Assembly (NCBI GenBank): GCA_034406715.1
Contig: CP137867.1
Location: 186,001-250,000 of the forward strand
DNA: 64,000 nucleotides
From: Rhodotorula mucilaginosa
Taxonomy: Eukaryota > Basidiomycota > Microbotryomycetes > Sporidiobolales > Sporidiobolaceae
Reading direction: 5' to 3'
The notes beneath the pieces were generated by a model. It saw only the letters and a list, made by a program, of their open reading frames with translations. It was not told the origin of the DNA and did not search any database. How positions within the stretch are numbered: position 1 is the first letter of the stretch; every line of letters begins with the position of its first letter. Positions 41,330 to 51,267 of this stretch are shown here, piece by piece. A program made the position numbers and the translations under genes.

Positions 41330-43778
41330 ATGACTCGTGAGTATCGAGACGACGCCTGACTGAGCCGGCCCCGAAGCTGACGCTGCTTTCCAGGCTCGCC
41401 AACCCCGACCAAGGGCTTCGAAGATGCGCCGGAGGACATTGAAAAGGAAGTCGCCGTGGGCGTCCGCGGCGCAGAAATCAACGAGGAGCTCGCGAGAGCC
41501 GAGGGCATCGATGCGCACTTTATGGCGAAAGCACAAGTGATCAACGAGTCGCTCGAGGAGTGCGGCATGGGTCGTTTCCAGGTCAGTGCGCTCAGGAACA
41601 CATGGGCTCGTGACTCTACTGACGCCTCGGATCCTGCCTGCAGTGGGAGCTATTCATGAGCGCAGGCTTCGGCTACGTACGTGTGTCTCCTCCGGCGACT
41701 TGCAATGCCGCTCGATTCGAGAGAAGGCAAAACTGATCTCCTCCTCGCGGACGCCTCTTGCAGTTCTCGGACAGTGAGTCTCAGGAGACTATGTTGCTTT
41801 CCGCGTATGCGTTGTTAAATACAGAGACTCGCTGCTAACCTGCCTGTGTACGACCAGACATCTGGCTTCAAAGCATCGCGATCGGTGCGTCGCGATCTCC
41901 TTCGAAAGTATCACATGACTCCGGAGCTGATCTCGCTTCCGCCTTCCTTCCTCTCCAAAAAATGCTCAACTGCCATCATACAGTCATGCCTTACGTCGCG
42001 ATCGAGGACCACTTCCCGGACTACCCCATGATCCGTATGGCGACCTTTGCGCTCTACATGGGTCTGATTCCCGGCGCCCTGCTTTGGGGAATGACTGCCG
42101 ACGTTATCGGACGACGGTGAGTTGGCGTTGTCACCCTCGCTCGTTTGCCACGCTGACCGTCGCTCTATCCGCAGAATTGCCTGGAACTCGACGTTGTTTA
42201 TCAGCGCCGTTTTTGGACTCGCCGCCGGCGCCAGCCCGGACTTCTACGTTCTCTGCGTTTTGCTCGCTCTCAACGGTGTCGGAACGGCAGGCAACATGGT
42301 TCTCGACGGCGCCGTCTTCCTCGAGTTCATTCCGAACACGCACAGATACCTCCTTACGCTCTTGAGTGTCTGGTGGGCGATCGGCCAAGTTGTCGCCTCG
42401 CTCATCTGCTGGGCGTTCCTTGCCAAGTACTCGTGCGACACTGAGCGCGTCGGCATCGACGGCTACCGCTGCGACCGCAACACCAACCCCGGATGGCGAT
42501 ACTCGATGTACACCCTCGGCGCGATGATGCTCTTCCTTTGGGGACTTCGCTTTTTCATTCTCCCGATGCACGAGTCGCCGAAGTTCCTCGTCTCGATCGG
42601 TCAAGACGAGGAGGCAGTGCGCGTCATCCACGAGGTTGCAAGGAAGAACGGCCGGACGTCGTCTCTCACCGTCGACCGACTGTGAGTTGGGGTAGTTCCG
42701 GTTGCGCCGATTCCTATCAGCTGACTCGACCTTCCGCCTCCAGCCGCATCGCTGCTGCCCCTTACTTCAGCAAGTACGGCGACCGTGCGCCCTCGACGAC
42801 CAAGTTTTCCAGCCTCGAGCTCGCCAAGCGCTCGTTCTCGCACTTCGACATGGTGCACATTAAAGGTCTTTTCGCGACGCCTCGCCTCGCCTTCTCGAGC
42901 GGCCTCATCATTTTCATATACGCAGCCCTCGGATTGGCCTACCCGCTTTTTAACGGTTTCCTGAGCGGCTACTTGCAGTCAAAGGTGAGCTGTCCAGTCG
43001 GCCTTCTCGGGAAGGCTCCCGACTAAACTTTGATTGCACAGGGCGCCGAGCGCGGAGACACTTCGGTCAACGCTACCTACTCGGCGTACACCTACCAAGC
43101 TGCATGCGGTATCATCGGCTCCATCTTGGCGACCTTTTTGGTCGAGTGGGGTCGCGGCGGCCGCAAGTTTGCTGGCGCCTTTTTCACGGTTGGAGCAGGC
43201 GTGCGTTTTCAAGTCTTTTCGGCGCATGTCCTCAGCCTCTGACGACTCTATACGTGCAGGCTTTCCTGTTTGGACTAACGGCAGTCCGATCCGCCGCCGC
43301 CGTGAACGCCTTGACCTGCATGGCTTCGCTCTTCGAAAACGCTTTGCGAGTCTATTCCTTATTATCCGGACCACCCCCGGACGTCCCGCTGACGCCTATG
43401 CAACAGTTATGGGATCATATACTGTATAGCGCCAGAAACAGGGAGTCAATTTGATCGTTTCGGCCGTCAAAATCAGATCCTGACTCCCCGAAATCCCCAC
43501 AGTTCCCGACTCCTCACCGCGGCACCGGAGACGCTCTCGCAGGCTCCGCCTCGAGGCTGGCAGGTGCCTTTGCTCCGATTATTGCGGTATATAGCCAGGC
43601 CGCAAAAACTCCGAACGGGCCGGTGTACGCCTCTGCAACGATTTTCATCGTCGCAGGTCTTTCGATGCTCGCTCTTCCCATCGAGACTCGCGGACGGCCG
43701 TCGTACGTATCGCGCTGTCTCATGTACTTTGCCGTCGTATACGTGACACTGACTCGTCGACATCTCAACAGGTACTAA
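41330..43778 (+). CDS. MFS transporter, SVOP/SV2-like (copy 2), one abnormal donor
   Basis: Paralog of 36408-38929 with the same exon plan: a 7 nt start exon (ATGACTC), then MTRSPTPTKGFEDAPEDIEK, ARAEGIDAHFMAKAQVINES, EECGMGRFQWELFMSAGFGY, 10 nt micro-exon 41764-41773, DNIWLQSIAIVMPYVAIEDH, ALYMGLIPGALLWGMTADVI, FLVSIGQDEEAVRVIHEVAR, SFSHFDMVHIKGLFATPRLA and YGIIYCIAPET, then FPTPHRGTGDALAG, IFIVAGLSMLALPIETRGRP and a stop in the last tiny exon. It lacks the intron that copy 1 has at 37141. Intron 43346-43406 begins GC. The next intron (43441-43502) would have to begin GG. If that 62 bp stays in, the last two helices are lost through a frame change. Function is therefore uncertain. Confidence 0.8.
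43346..43406 (+). other. GC-AG intron in transporter copy 2
   Basis: Donor GCGAGT where copy 1 has GTGAGT at 38504; acceptor CAACAG. The join gives ENAFYGIIY, as in copy 1. Confidence 0.75.
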
Positions 43779-44170
43779 CGTGCTGCTCCGCCTTCGCCCA
43801 TTCCCGAGCTCGACCTTCGCCGCCGCTTTGCCTGCACGCGAGAATGGATCCCCCAAGAGCACATATTCCCTTGCAAATATCCGCATATACTATCACCATA
43901 CTTTTGTCCCTTCTCGTGTTGTCCTTACCTCCGCCTTCAACCGGCACCTTTCTCGTCCGTCCTCATCGCAGCTCTGTCGCCATCGCAACGTTCCATGACT
44001 CCCAAAAAAGATGCGGATTTGCCGCCGATCGTAGACCTATACGTGAAAATGCAAGATCATTCCATAGTCTTCCGCGAATGAACAAGAAATCCGGGATCTG
44101 ATCGTGACAACAACAACCACCGAGAAACGAACCCAAGAAAGAGTCCCTCCTCCCGTGCACCATGCACCGC
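43779..44170. other. Convergent 3' region
   Basis: 392 bp between the stops of copy 2 and the next minus-strand gene. AT-rich for this window near 43865-43915. No gene seen. Confidence 0.4.
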
Positions 44171-46076
44171 TCACGCCGTCAAGATTGCCCTCGACTGCTC
44201 GTCAACCCAGACGAGCGCCCTGCCCTTGAACCACTTTTCGTCGTCGTCGGTACACGCCCCTTCTCGCTTCAACCTCTGCAATTTCTCGTTCGCCGGCCCG
44301 CCGTCGCCACCGCCACCGACCCGTTTCGCGACACCTTTGACGTTCAAGCGATCGAGCAAGCCCCGTATGGCGAGCGCGAGGTGCGCGTCGCAGTTGATTT
44401 TGAGGAGGTCGCCCTGCGAGGAACCGCCTCCCGAGATGGCTTGTGCGCGAATGTTGCCAAAGCCGCGACCCTCGTGGAGGCTAGTCAAGTAAATCCAAAG
44501 GACCACGAGCCGCGCGTCGGTCCATTCGAGGGGAATCGCGGGATCTTCCCCGTCCGTCGAGCGAGCCTTCCTCGTTATCGTCGTCTTTGCTGGGCGACTA
44601 CTACTCGAGCGCGATGACGGCGGCAGAGTCGTGTCCGCCGGCCAGAGTGCGGGCGACGTAAGAAGCGGGACGGGTGCCTCTCCCTCCGAGATGGGGATCA
44701 ACCAAGCTCCTCTCCTCCCCGGCGCCAAAAACTCCATCGTCGCCGGACTTGAGAGCGGCAACTCGGGTGCCCCCTTCCCGCCGGCTTCGTCTGGGGTCCG
44801 ACGACAAAGTCGGGCATAGCTGGGATCGACGAACGAGTGCAACACGGCGGAGGGTTCTTGTCGGGCGGGGTTCAGGTCGTACGCGTCCGTGGCGGGGTTG
44901 AGAAGCGGGTCGAGGACGCGGTGAGCGTATGGCTGCACGCGGGCGGTACGAGCGGAGAGGTGTGAGTGTCGAGCAGGTGAGAAGACCTGCCGGTTCCAGT
45001 CCTTGAAAGAACGGAGAAGAAGGAAGGGTTCACGACCGAGGGGAAACGTACGGGCGGGATGCATCGCTCGATCGCACCGATCCCTCGGGACGGTCTTGCA
45101 GTAGCAGTCGCCGCCGAGCAAACATCGCCCAGGCTGTGAACATTCTCGGTCGACGGGCGAGGACGGACCCCGCTGCGAGGCACGGGCACGATCTTGTCCC
45201 GCCTCGACCCTGCTGCCGACTCTGTCGTCGGTCGACCGGTCCTCGTCGTATTCGCTCCTCGGAGTGGTGATCTCGAACTACTTGGGAGCAGCGTAGTAGC
45301 GCTAGCGGTAGCCGTTCGCGCCGCAGTCGTCCGCGGACTCTCGATCCTGACCGACTTCTTCTGCTGACCGGGTGGGACTCGCTCCGATCCGCCGCTCGAG
45401 ACCGCCGCCGACGCCGCCGTCGCCGCCGTGGTCGTCGTTCGCCTTGTTCCGGTGATGGACCCATCATGAGCAGAGCCCTGAGGCAGTAAAGCGCTGCTGC
45501 CGGATGTCGGAGCCCACGCGCCTGCGACGGCAGCAGGAGGTCGTTTCCGGAGGATGCCTTGACTCGGCGGCGCGGCAGTGGCCGACGAAGCCGAGATCGA
45601 GGCAGCATCCCGCTGCTCGTCTCCTTCTGAACGAGTCGTTCCGGACCGAGCGGAGACGTCGAGATGCCGCCAGTGTTGGAACTCGGGTAGGTCTGGAGGA
45701 AGCCGGGTCCGGTTCGAGGCGGGAGACCGTTCAAGCGCTGCGACATTAGACGCCGACGCTGTTACTGCTGGTGGTGGTGGCGGTGCGGAGGCCGTCTCGT
45801 ACCAGACTGTGCGTGCTGCCGACCAGAGGAATGTCAATCGAGATTTTTTATATTGAGAGGGAACATCGGAAAGTGCTCACGATGCGGCTTTATCGGCGGA
45901 TCTCTGGGCCATGGTTCTCCCTTGTGTAGCTTGTAAGGTCTGGCGAGGCAAGATTGGACGAGTCGAGCCGCAGCTGCGTGATGGGTCTGATCGAGAGGAG
46001 GAGCGACAGGATCGGAGCGGCGGGACTGGAACGCGAGTAGCTCGACGTGGTCGTCGCAGTCCATAGCAGCGCACAC
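44171..46076 (-). CDS. Hypothetical low-complexity protein
   Basis: Not recognised. The model starts MCAAMDCDDHVELLAFQSRR and ARLVQSCLARPYKLHKGEPW, then joins in phase (intron from about 45889) to RTVWYETASAPPPPPAVTAS. A long Ser/Thr/Ala/Arg-rich middle (TATASATTLLPSSSRSPLRG) is probably disordered. The C-terminal 250 residues look folded: YAHRVLDPLLNPATDAYDLN, SFVDPSYARLCRRTPDEAGG, ATMEFLAPGRRGAWLIPISE, and DARLVVLWIYLTSLHEGRGF followed by INCDAHLALAIRGLLDRLNV. The stop is at 44171. The start is divergent from CIA2 with about 140 bp between them. The Cys/His content of the first 10 residues is too sparse for a zinc finger. Function unknown; the exon boundaries in the middle are approximate. 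Confidence 0.6.
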
Positions 46077-46218
46077 GAGATCTCAAGCAGCTTTGTCCAG
46101 TCCGCGCATCGTCGTCGTCTCGGCCGAGCACCCGAGTTACAAGGCGGAGAGAAAGAGAGACGGATTCACTCCTTTGGATTCAACTCCATTGACTCGTGAC
46201 TTACAAGACCCGAAGAAG

Positions 46219-47285
46219 ATGGTCAACGCGACGCCCGACAACGCCAACCCGACGATCCACTCGTCGACGCGCAGCAACGCCCGCCGCGTCCGCGTCGCCG
46301 ACCTCGACCTCTCCGCCGACGATGACCTCGCGTGGGACCGACTCGGTCACCAACTCGAGCACGAAGCGAACGCCCTCGAACTCGCGAGGAGCAATGCGAA
46401 TGCCAGCTTGCAGGCGGATCACCGCTCTCCCCGAGACGAGATTGACGAGGACGAGATCTTTGGTCCGTTTTGGATTTCTCATCTCTCGAGTGGCGGCGGG
46501 GTTGTGGCGCACGCCGTCTCCAACTCAGACTGGGATGATACTGACGAGATTCAACGCCCTTTGCAGACCTGATCCGCTCCATCTCGGACCCAGAGCACCC
46601 GCTCACGCTCGAACAACTCGCCGTCGTTTCGCCCGAGCAAATCTCGGTCCGGAACGGCAAACGCCCTTCGGTCCTCGTCCAGTTCACGCCGACCATCCCG
46701 CACTGCTCCATGGCGACCCTAATCGGTACGCCCTTCGTTCTGCATGGAGAGCTCCTTTCGTGCGGTGCGGTGCGAGGGATTGACACCGACTCGGTACGGG
46801 TTTTCGCTCCTACAGGTCTTTCTCTCCGCGTACGGTTACTCCGCAGCTTGCCCGAACGGTTCAAAGTCGACATCAAAGTCAAGGAAGGGACTCACCAAAG
46901 CGAGAATGCCGGTGCGGCGTTTCTTTCCACACATCCTTCTCTCCCTCTCCGCGCGTGGCGGCGCTTCCTGTCGCCACAGCAGAGTATCGCGAGACGCAAA
47001 GAAGAATTGCTGACTCTTGCCTCGCTCGCTGGACAATCCTCTGATACAGTTAACAAGCAGCTCAATGACAAGGAACGCGTGGCCGGTACGTGTTGTTGGA
47101 ACACTTGATGATTCGCCGCCGTCGGATCTCGTGAAAATTGACCCCGCCGCCCCCCGGCCCTTGGCCCCATGTGCGAACCCGCAGCCGCCCTCGAGAACAA
47201 CCACCTACTGTCGGTCGTGCAGCAATGCTTGTCGACAGCAGATCAGCGCAGCTCAACCAACGGCGGCGCCGCAGTCGCTGCGTGA
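46219..47285 (+). CDS. CIA2: MIP18-family cytosolic Fe-S assembly factor Cia2
   Basis: Cia2 (FAM96/CIAO2) belongs to the CIA targeting complex with Cia1 and Met18, which inserts Fe-S clusters into cytosolic and nuclear proteins. The start [20 protein letters not shown] is followed by [20 protein letters not shown] and [20 protein letters not shown], completed across the first intron. The DUF59/MIP18 core continues [40 protein letters not shown] (with the conserved reactive Cys), [61 protein letters not shown] short Ala/Gly tail ends at 47285. An in-frame Met exists upstream at 46093, but it would add an uncharacteristic extension overlapping the divergent promoter. Confidence 0.94.
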
Positions 47286-47672
47286 ACGACCGCGCGTAGT
47301 GCCATTCGATTCCGACCCGCGTTCCAGTAATAGTAGCATAACCTCTCGTTTTCCACTGCTCCCCGTCCCCCTGTTGTACCTTGTCACATTTTGTAGCCCA
47401 TTCATCTCCCCTTTCCCGCGGTACGAATTGATTGATACCGTTCGGAGAGCCAAGCTGAGACGACTCTTTTCCTGCCAGTGCATCACGCGACGAAAGACAG
47501 AGAGAGAGAGAGCCGTTCTTGATCAGAACCCTTCCTGCCGGCGTGGTGCGTCGTCGCATTCTCGCCAATCTCTCGAGTCATTCATCATGGGTGTTTGCGA
47601 TAAAATTATGCAAGACGAGATGCAGTGTTACTATCGTCGTCAGTCAGGAGTCGCACCTCCCACCTCAAGCGC
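47286..47672. other. Convergent 3' region of CIA2 and COA8
   Basis: 387 bp between two facing stops. A short GA repeat lies near 47498-47512. No gene seen. Confidence 0.4.
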
Positions 47673-48746
47673 TCACACCGACGCCGACGACGACGCCGAC
47701 GCCGGACCCCCAACATTCCTCCCTCGAGCTCCCGCTCCCGCTCTCCACACTTCAAACCTCCACCTCCAACTCCTCACACTGGCTCTCACCGCGGGCCAGA
47801 TCAGCCCGGCCTGGAAGCGCCACAGTTGCTTGTTGTAGTCGGCGTAGGCGCGCTTCGTCTCGGCGAGGTGTTGGGCGTAGAAGGGCGCGAGGTCCACCGC
47901 TGCTGCTGCCACCGTCACGGCTGGGGTTCCTTCGACGCCTGCGTTCGGGTTCGGGTTCGGGTTCGTATTGGGGCGAGATGAAGAGGATAGTGACTGCGCC
48001 GCTTCTTGCTGATGATCCGTCCCTCCTCCTCCACCGTGCCTCCCTTCGGAATCGACCCCCTGCGCGTCCGCACCCTCCCCCGCCCTCGCCCTCGCAGCAG
48101 CAGCAGCAAGGAGGTAGGCCTCCCTCCCCCTCAAGAACCTCTCGTTCATCCGCGTCCAAAACGCCTGATTGAACGCATCGAAGCGGTACCTCGCCCAGCG
48201 CCACTCGAGGTCCTGCGCGTGCAGGCGCTGTCGGACCCGTTCGAGGCGGACTAGTTTCGGATCTGAGGAGACTGTTGTTGTTGTTGTTGTTGTTGTTGTT
48301 GAGGTTCGAGGGCGAGAGGGGGAAGAGGTGGAGAGGGTGGGGAACTCGGCGAGAGAGTACGGATGAGGTTTTCGCGGTCTGGGAAGACGACGAGGAGGAG
48401 CGGGTGTCGAGGATGAAGATGGTGCTCCTCTCGCCGCGGTCCAAAGCGAGGGCAAAGGTGCGGCGGCGTCCGCGTTCGCATCGGTGGCTGCTGTTGCTGC
48501 GAGGTCACCCCACCCCGACGGGGAATGGAGCGAAGGGAACAGCGGAGCGTAGTAGACGGGTCGGAGGTTGGAGAGCGGACACGGCGGACCGATCAAGTCT
48601 CGCGACGGCGGGATGATGAGCGCGGCGTCTGGAGCAGCGTCGCCCTTTGCTCGTGGTGCAGTCGCAGTTGGGCGCCTGCGAGTGCGCGTGACGGCCTTGG
48701 CTGTGGTGGCTGTGGTTGCTTTGAGGAGCGGCCGAGTCGAGTTCAT
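47673..48746 (-). CDS. COA8: COA8/APOPT1-like cytochrome c oxidase assembly factor
   Basis: COA8 (APOPT1) proteins are mitochondrial and help assemble or protect cytochrome c oxidase. The diagnostic N-terminal motif RDLIGPPCPLSNLRPVYYAP (animal form: DWIGPPDKYSNLRPV) is clear. The C-terminal helical part follows: RVRQRLHAQDLEWRWARYRF, DAFNQAFWTRMNERFLRGRE, FYAQHLAETKRAYADYNKQL and WRFQAGLIWPAVRASVRSW. The start MNSTRPLLKATTATTAKAVT, followed by RTRRRPT, is basic with no acidic residue: a strong mitochondrial presequence. A Met 12 codons further upstream is less good. Unlike its neighbours the CDS has no intron. It carries low-complexity insertions: a run of nine Thr from a GTT repeat, a Gly-rich patch and an Asn-Pro repeat. 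It is longer (about 357 residues) than animal COA8. Confidence 0.85.
   Translation of the reverse strand: MNSTRPLLKATTATTAKAVTRTRRRPTATAPRAKGDAAPDAALIIPPSRDLIGPPCPLSNLRPVYYAPLFPSLHSPSGWGDLAATAATDANADAAAPLPSLWTAARGAPSSSSTPAPPRRLPRPRKPHPYSLAEFPTLSTSSPSRPRTSTTTTTTTTTVSSDPKLVRLERVRQRLHAQDLEWRWARYRFDAFNQAFWTRMNERFLRGREAYLLAAAAARARAGEGADAQGVDSEGRHGGGGGTDHQQEAAQSLSSSSRPNTNPNPNPNAGVEGTPAVTVAAAAVDLAPFYAQHLAETKRAYADYNKQLWRFQAGLIWPAVRASVRSWRWRFEVWRAGAGARGRNVGGPASASSSASV
48273..48301. repeat. GTT trinucleotide repeat (poly-Thr codons)
   Basis: About nine GTT units, read as ACA/ACN Thr codons in the COA8-like gene on the minus strand. Confidence 0.85.
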
Positions 48747-49133
48747 TGCGGTCCTCGCCGGGTCTCTCGTGCGCGAGTCCAAAGGCGCGTGTACTAGAGA
48801 CTATCCCCAAGCTGTACTCGAGGCCTTGTCTGTCGGCGAGAGGCGGAGAGAGCCAGAGGTCTGATCGAGACAGAGCTGCAGGCGGTGCGTCGGAACTCGA
48901 CTGCTCGCTCTCACATTTGCCGAAGCCGCTGCGACTGATCGATCCGGACAAGAAGCATACGCGATTCCAAGCTGCGCCCGCTTCGGCCTGCTCTTGCTGC
49001 TTTCTCCCTCTCCTGCCAGCTTTCCGGCTCACCCCGCTCTCTCGGGTCCCGGCACCGGTCTCTCCCTCTCTCTCCCCCGCATACAGACCCGAGCTACTGT
49101 AGAGACCACGACAACTTGCTATCGTCCCACGTC
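48747..49133. promoter_or_regulatory. Shared upstream region of COA8 and LACTB2-like genes
   Basis: 387 bp between divergent starts. CT-rich near 48998-49080 on the + strand just before the LACTB2-like start. No named element. Confidence 0.4.
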
Positions 49134-50952
49134 ATGGCCACCCTGCCCGAACTGCCCGCCGTCACTTCGGTCCGTTCACTCACTCGTCTCCGCACTCGAG
49201 ACTGGATCTTGCTCATTTCCGAGTCGCACAGCTGTCGAAACATGTCACCAGGATCCTCGGTCAGGTCAGTCTACCTTGGTACGCACCGAGAGACTCTCCA
49301 CCGGCCGGCTCACCCACACCGCAACCGTCTCGTGCAGAACCCGAGCAAGTTTACGCTGCAGGGTACCAACTCGTACCTCGTCCACGTGAGTACTCTCGGT
49401 CCCCAGCTGATGCCCAACCGGTGAACTGACAGGATGAATAACGCGTGACAGCATCCGCACTCGACTCGGATGATCCTGATCGACACGACCGGGCCTTCCT
49501 CGTCCGGTCCCCTCCCCGCCGCCGCCCGCTCCTCCTACCTCACCTCCCTCCGCTCCCTCCTCGCCGAAAGATCCACCCCGCAAGGCGGTCAAGGAGGCGC
49601 CCCCGCCCACGTCTCGGACATTATCCTCACCCATTGGCACCGCGACCACGTCGCCGCCTTGCCGGACGTGATCCGCGCCCTCGCGCTCGTGCAACCTCGG
49701 ATCCCGGTCAGGGTGTGGAAGTTTCCCTGCGCGGACGAGGGCGAAGAGGACTGGAAATCCGAACGGGGTCGAGACGCCGCGATCGAGTACGAGTTGGCTG
49801 GCCTAGGATCGACAGAGTTTGTTGTCCAACCGGGCGAGGGCGCAGCAGGGAGCAAGAGGATTCACGTCCTCCGTCAAGGGCAAAAGTTCCGCCTCGAATC
49901 AGAGCTGCGGGACCATCACCGTCACGACGACGACAACGATCAGGCGGCGGCCGTTTCGGACGCAGATGTGGATGCGATCGAACTCGAAGTGGTACATACA
50001 CCAGGCCACACGAGTGATTCGATCTGCCTCGTCCTGCGCCGCGCCGCTCTTTCCTCCTCCTCAGCAGCGGCAGTAGACGACTCGGCAGCTCAAACGCCTC
50101 CGCCACTCGGCGTTTTTACAGCCGACACCGTCCTCGGTCACGGCACCGCCGTCTTTGCCTCCCTCTCTTCCTACCTCTCCTCCCTCTCGCGTCTCATCAC
50201 CTCGCTCTCCTCCTCCTCCTCCTCCTCCCCCGCAGCCTCCTCCTCCTCATCCGACCCCAACCCCAATACCGACTCGCAACCGCAACTGCCGCGGATCCCC
50301 CTCTTCCCGGGACACGGCGACGTCGTCGTCGACGCGATCGCCAAAATCACAGAGTACAGGGCGCATCGACTCGAGCGGGAGAGGCAGGTCGTGCAGGTTC
50401 TGGAACGTGCACAGCGCGACGAGAGCGGTCCGCTTACGGCAGACGAGTGAGTGGGCGGTATCCTTCATGTTTCCCTTCTTCTGCTCTTGGACCACGATTT
50501 CATTCGCGGAGGGGGGAAAAATTCCGTCCATTCAATTGGACGCGCCCCTATCGGACGAATGAAACGTCCTTTCCGAGGGAAATAAAAACCCCGTTTCGCT
50601 GCCTGGCCACAAAGAACAAAGGCTGACAGACCCCACCCGACCTTCCCTGTCCCTCCTATATCTGCTTCGCCACTGCTGCCGTCGCCGCACACCCTGGAAC
50701 GGCACGCCTTGCAGGCTCGTCGACCAGATCTACGGCTCGACGATCCCGAGCTCGCTCAAACCGGCAGCGACGCACGGCTGCCTGCTCCACCTCGCGAAAC
50801 TGCTCGAGGAGAAGATTGTGATCCGTGTCGTCGACACTGCGAACAACCAGAGGAGCGCGGGCAGAGCCGTGGTAGAGCACGAAGAGGTGCAGATCCCCGA
50901 GGGCTGGTACGACGGCTGGAGCATCGCCATCACCCCCACTGCTTCAATGTGA
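49134..50952 (+). CDS. Metallo-beta-lactamase hydrolase, LACTB2 type
   Basis: A metallo-beta-lactamase-fold protein of the LACTB2 group (human LACTB2 is a mitochondrial endoribonuclease). Exon 1 encodes MATLPELPAVTS. It is joined to LSKHVTRILGQSTL, then NPSKFTLQGTNSYLVH, then PHSTRMILIDTTG. The metal-binding motif is THWHRDHV (HxHxDH). Further metal ligands are in VVHTPGHTSDSICLV, FTADTVLGHGTAVF and PLFPGHGDVV. The C-terminal winged-helix-like part begins after a long intron (about 50449-50714) with ELVDQIYGSTIPSSLKPAAT and HGCLLHLAKLLEEKI. A last stretch ends GWSIAITPTASM. Ser-rich insertions (SSSSSSSPAASSSSSDPNP) lie between the metal motifs. No obvious presequence is seen, so its location is unclear. 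Confidence 0.9.
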
Positions 50953-51267
50953 GCGCTACCTTTCATACATATGTATACATTTCCCCCCTCCGCAGTCTAG
51001 TCTGTTGCCGTACTTCCTTTCCTTTCCTTTCCTTTCCTTTCCTTTCCCTCCCTTCCTGAAATGTGCCTTCTCGTTCATCGTCTTCCCTGTCTCACGAGAT
51101 GCGCGAAAAGGGCAGGCGTAACTATTCTTCATTGGTCACAAGCTGGTACGACCCGAAACCCCCCTTTGCGCATGTGCAACCCGAACACAACCCCACACGC
51201 CCTCGGAATACAACTGATCGACACGAGAAGAGCGACTCTCAGCTCCGCATCGTGTAACATAGCCTCC
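50953..51267. other. Convergent 3' region with CCTTT repeat
   Basis: 315 bp between the LACTB2-like and SCC3 stops. Apart from the CCTTT microsatellite at 51016-51047, nothing was seen. Confidence 0.4.
51016..51047. repeat. CCTTT pentanucleotide microsatellite
   Basis: Six tandem CCTTT units plus a partial unit, in the 3' gap between two convergent genes. Confidence 0.9.
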
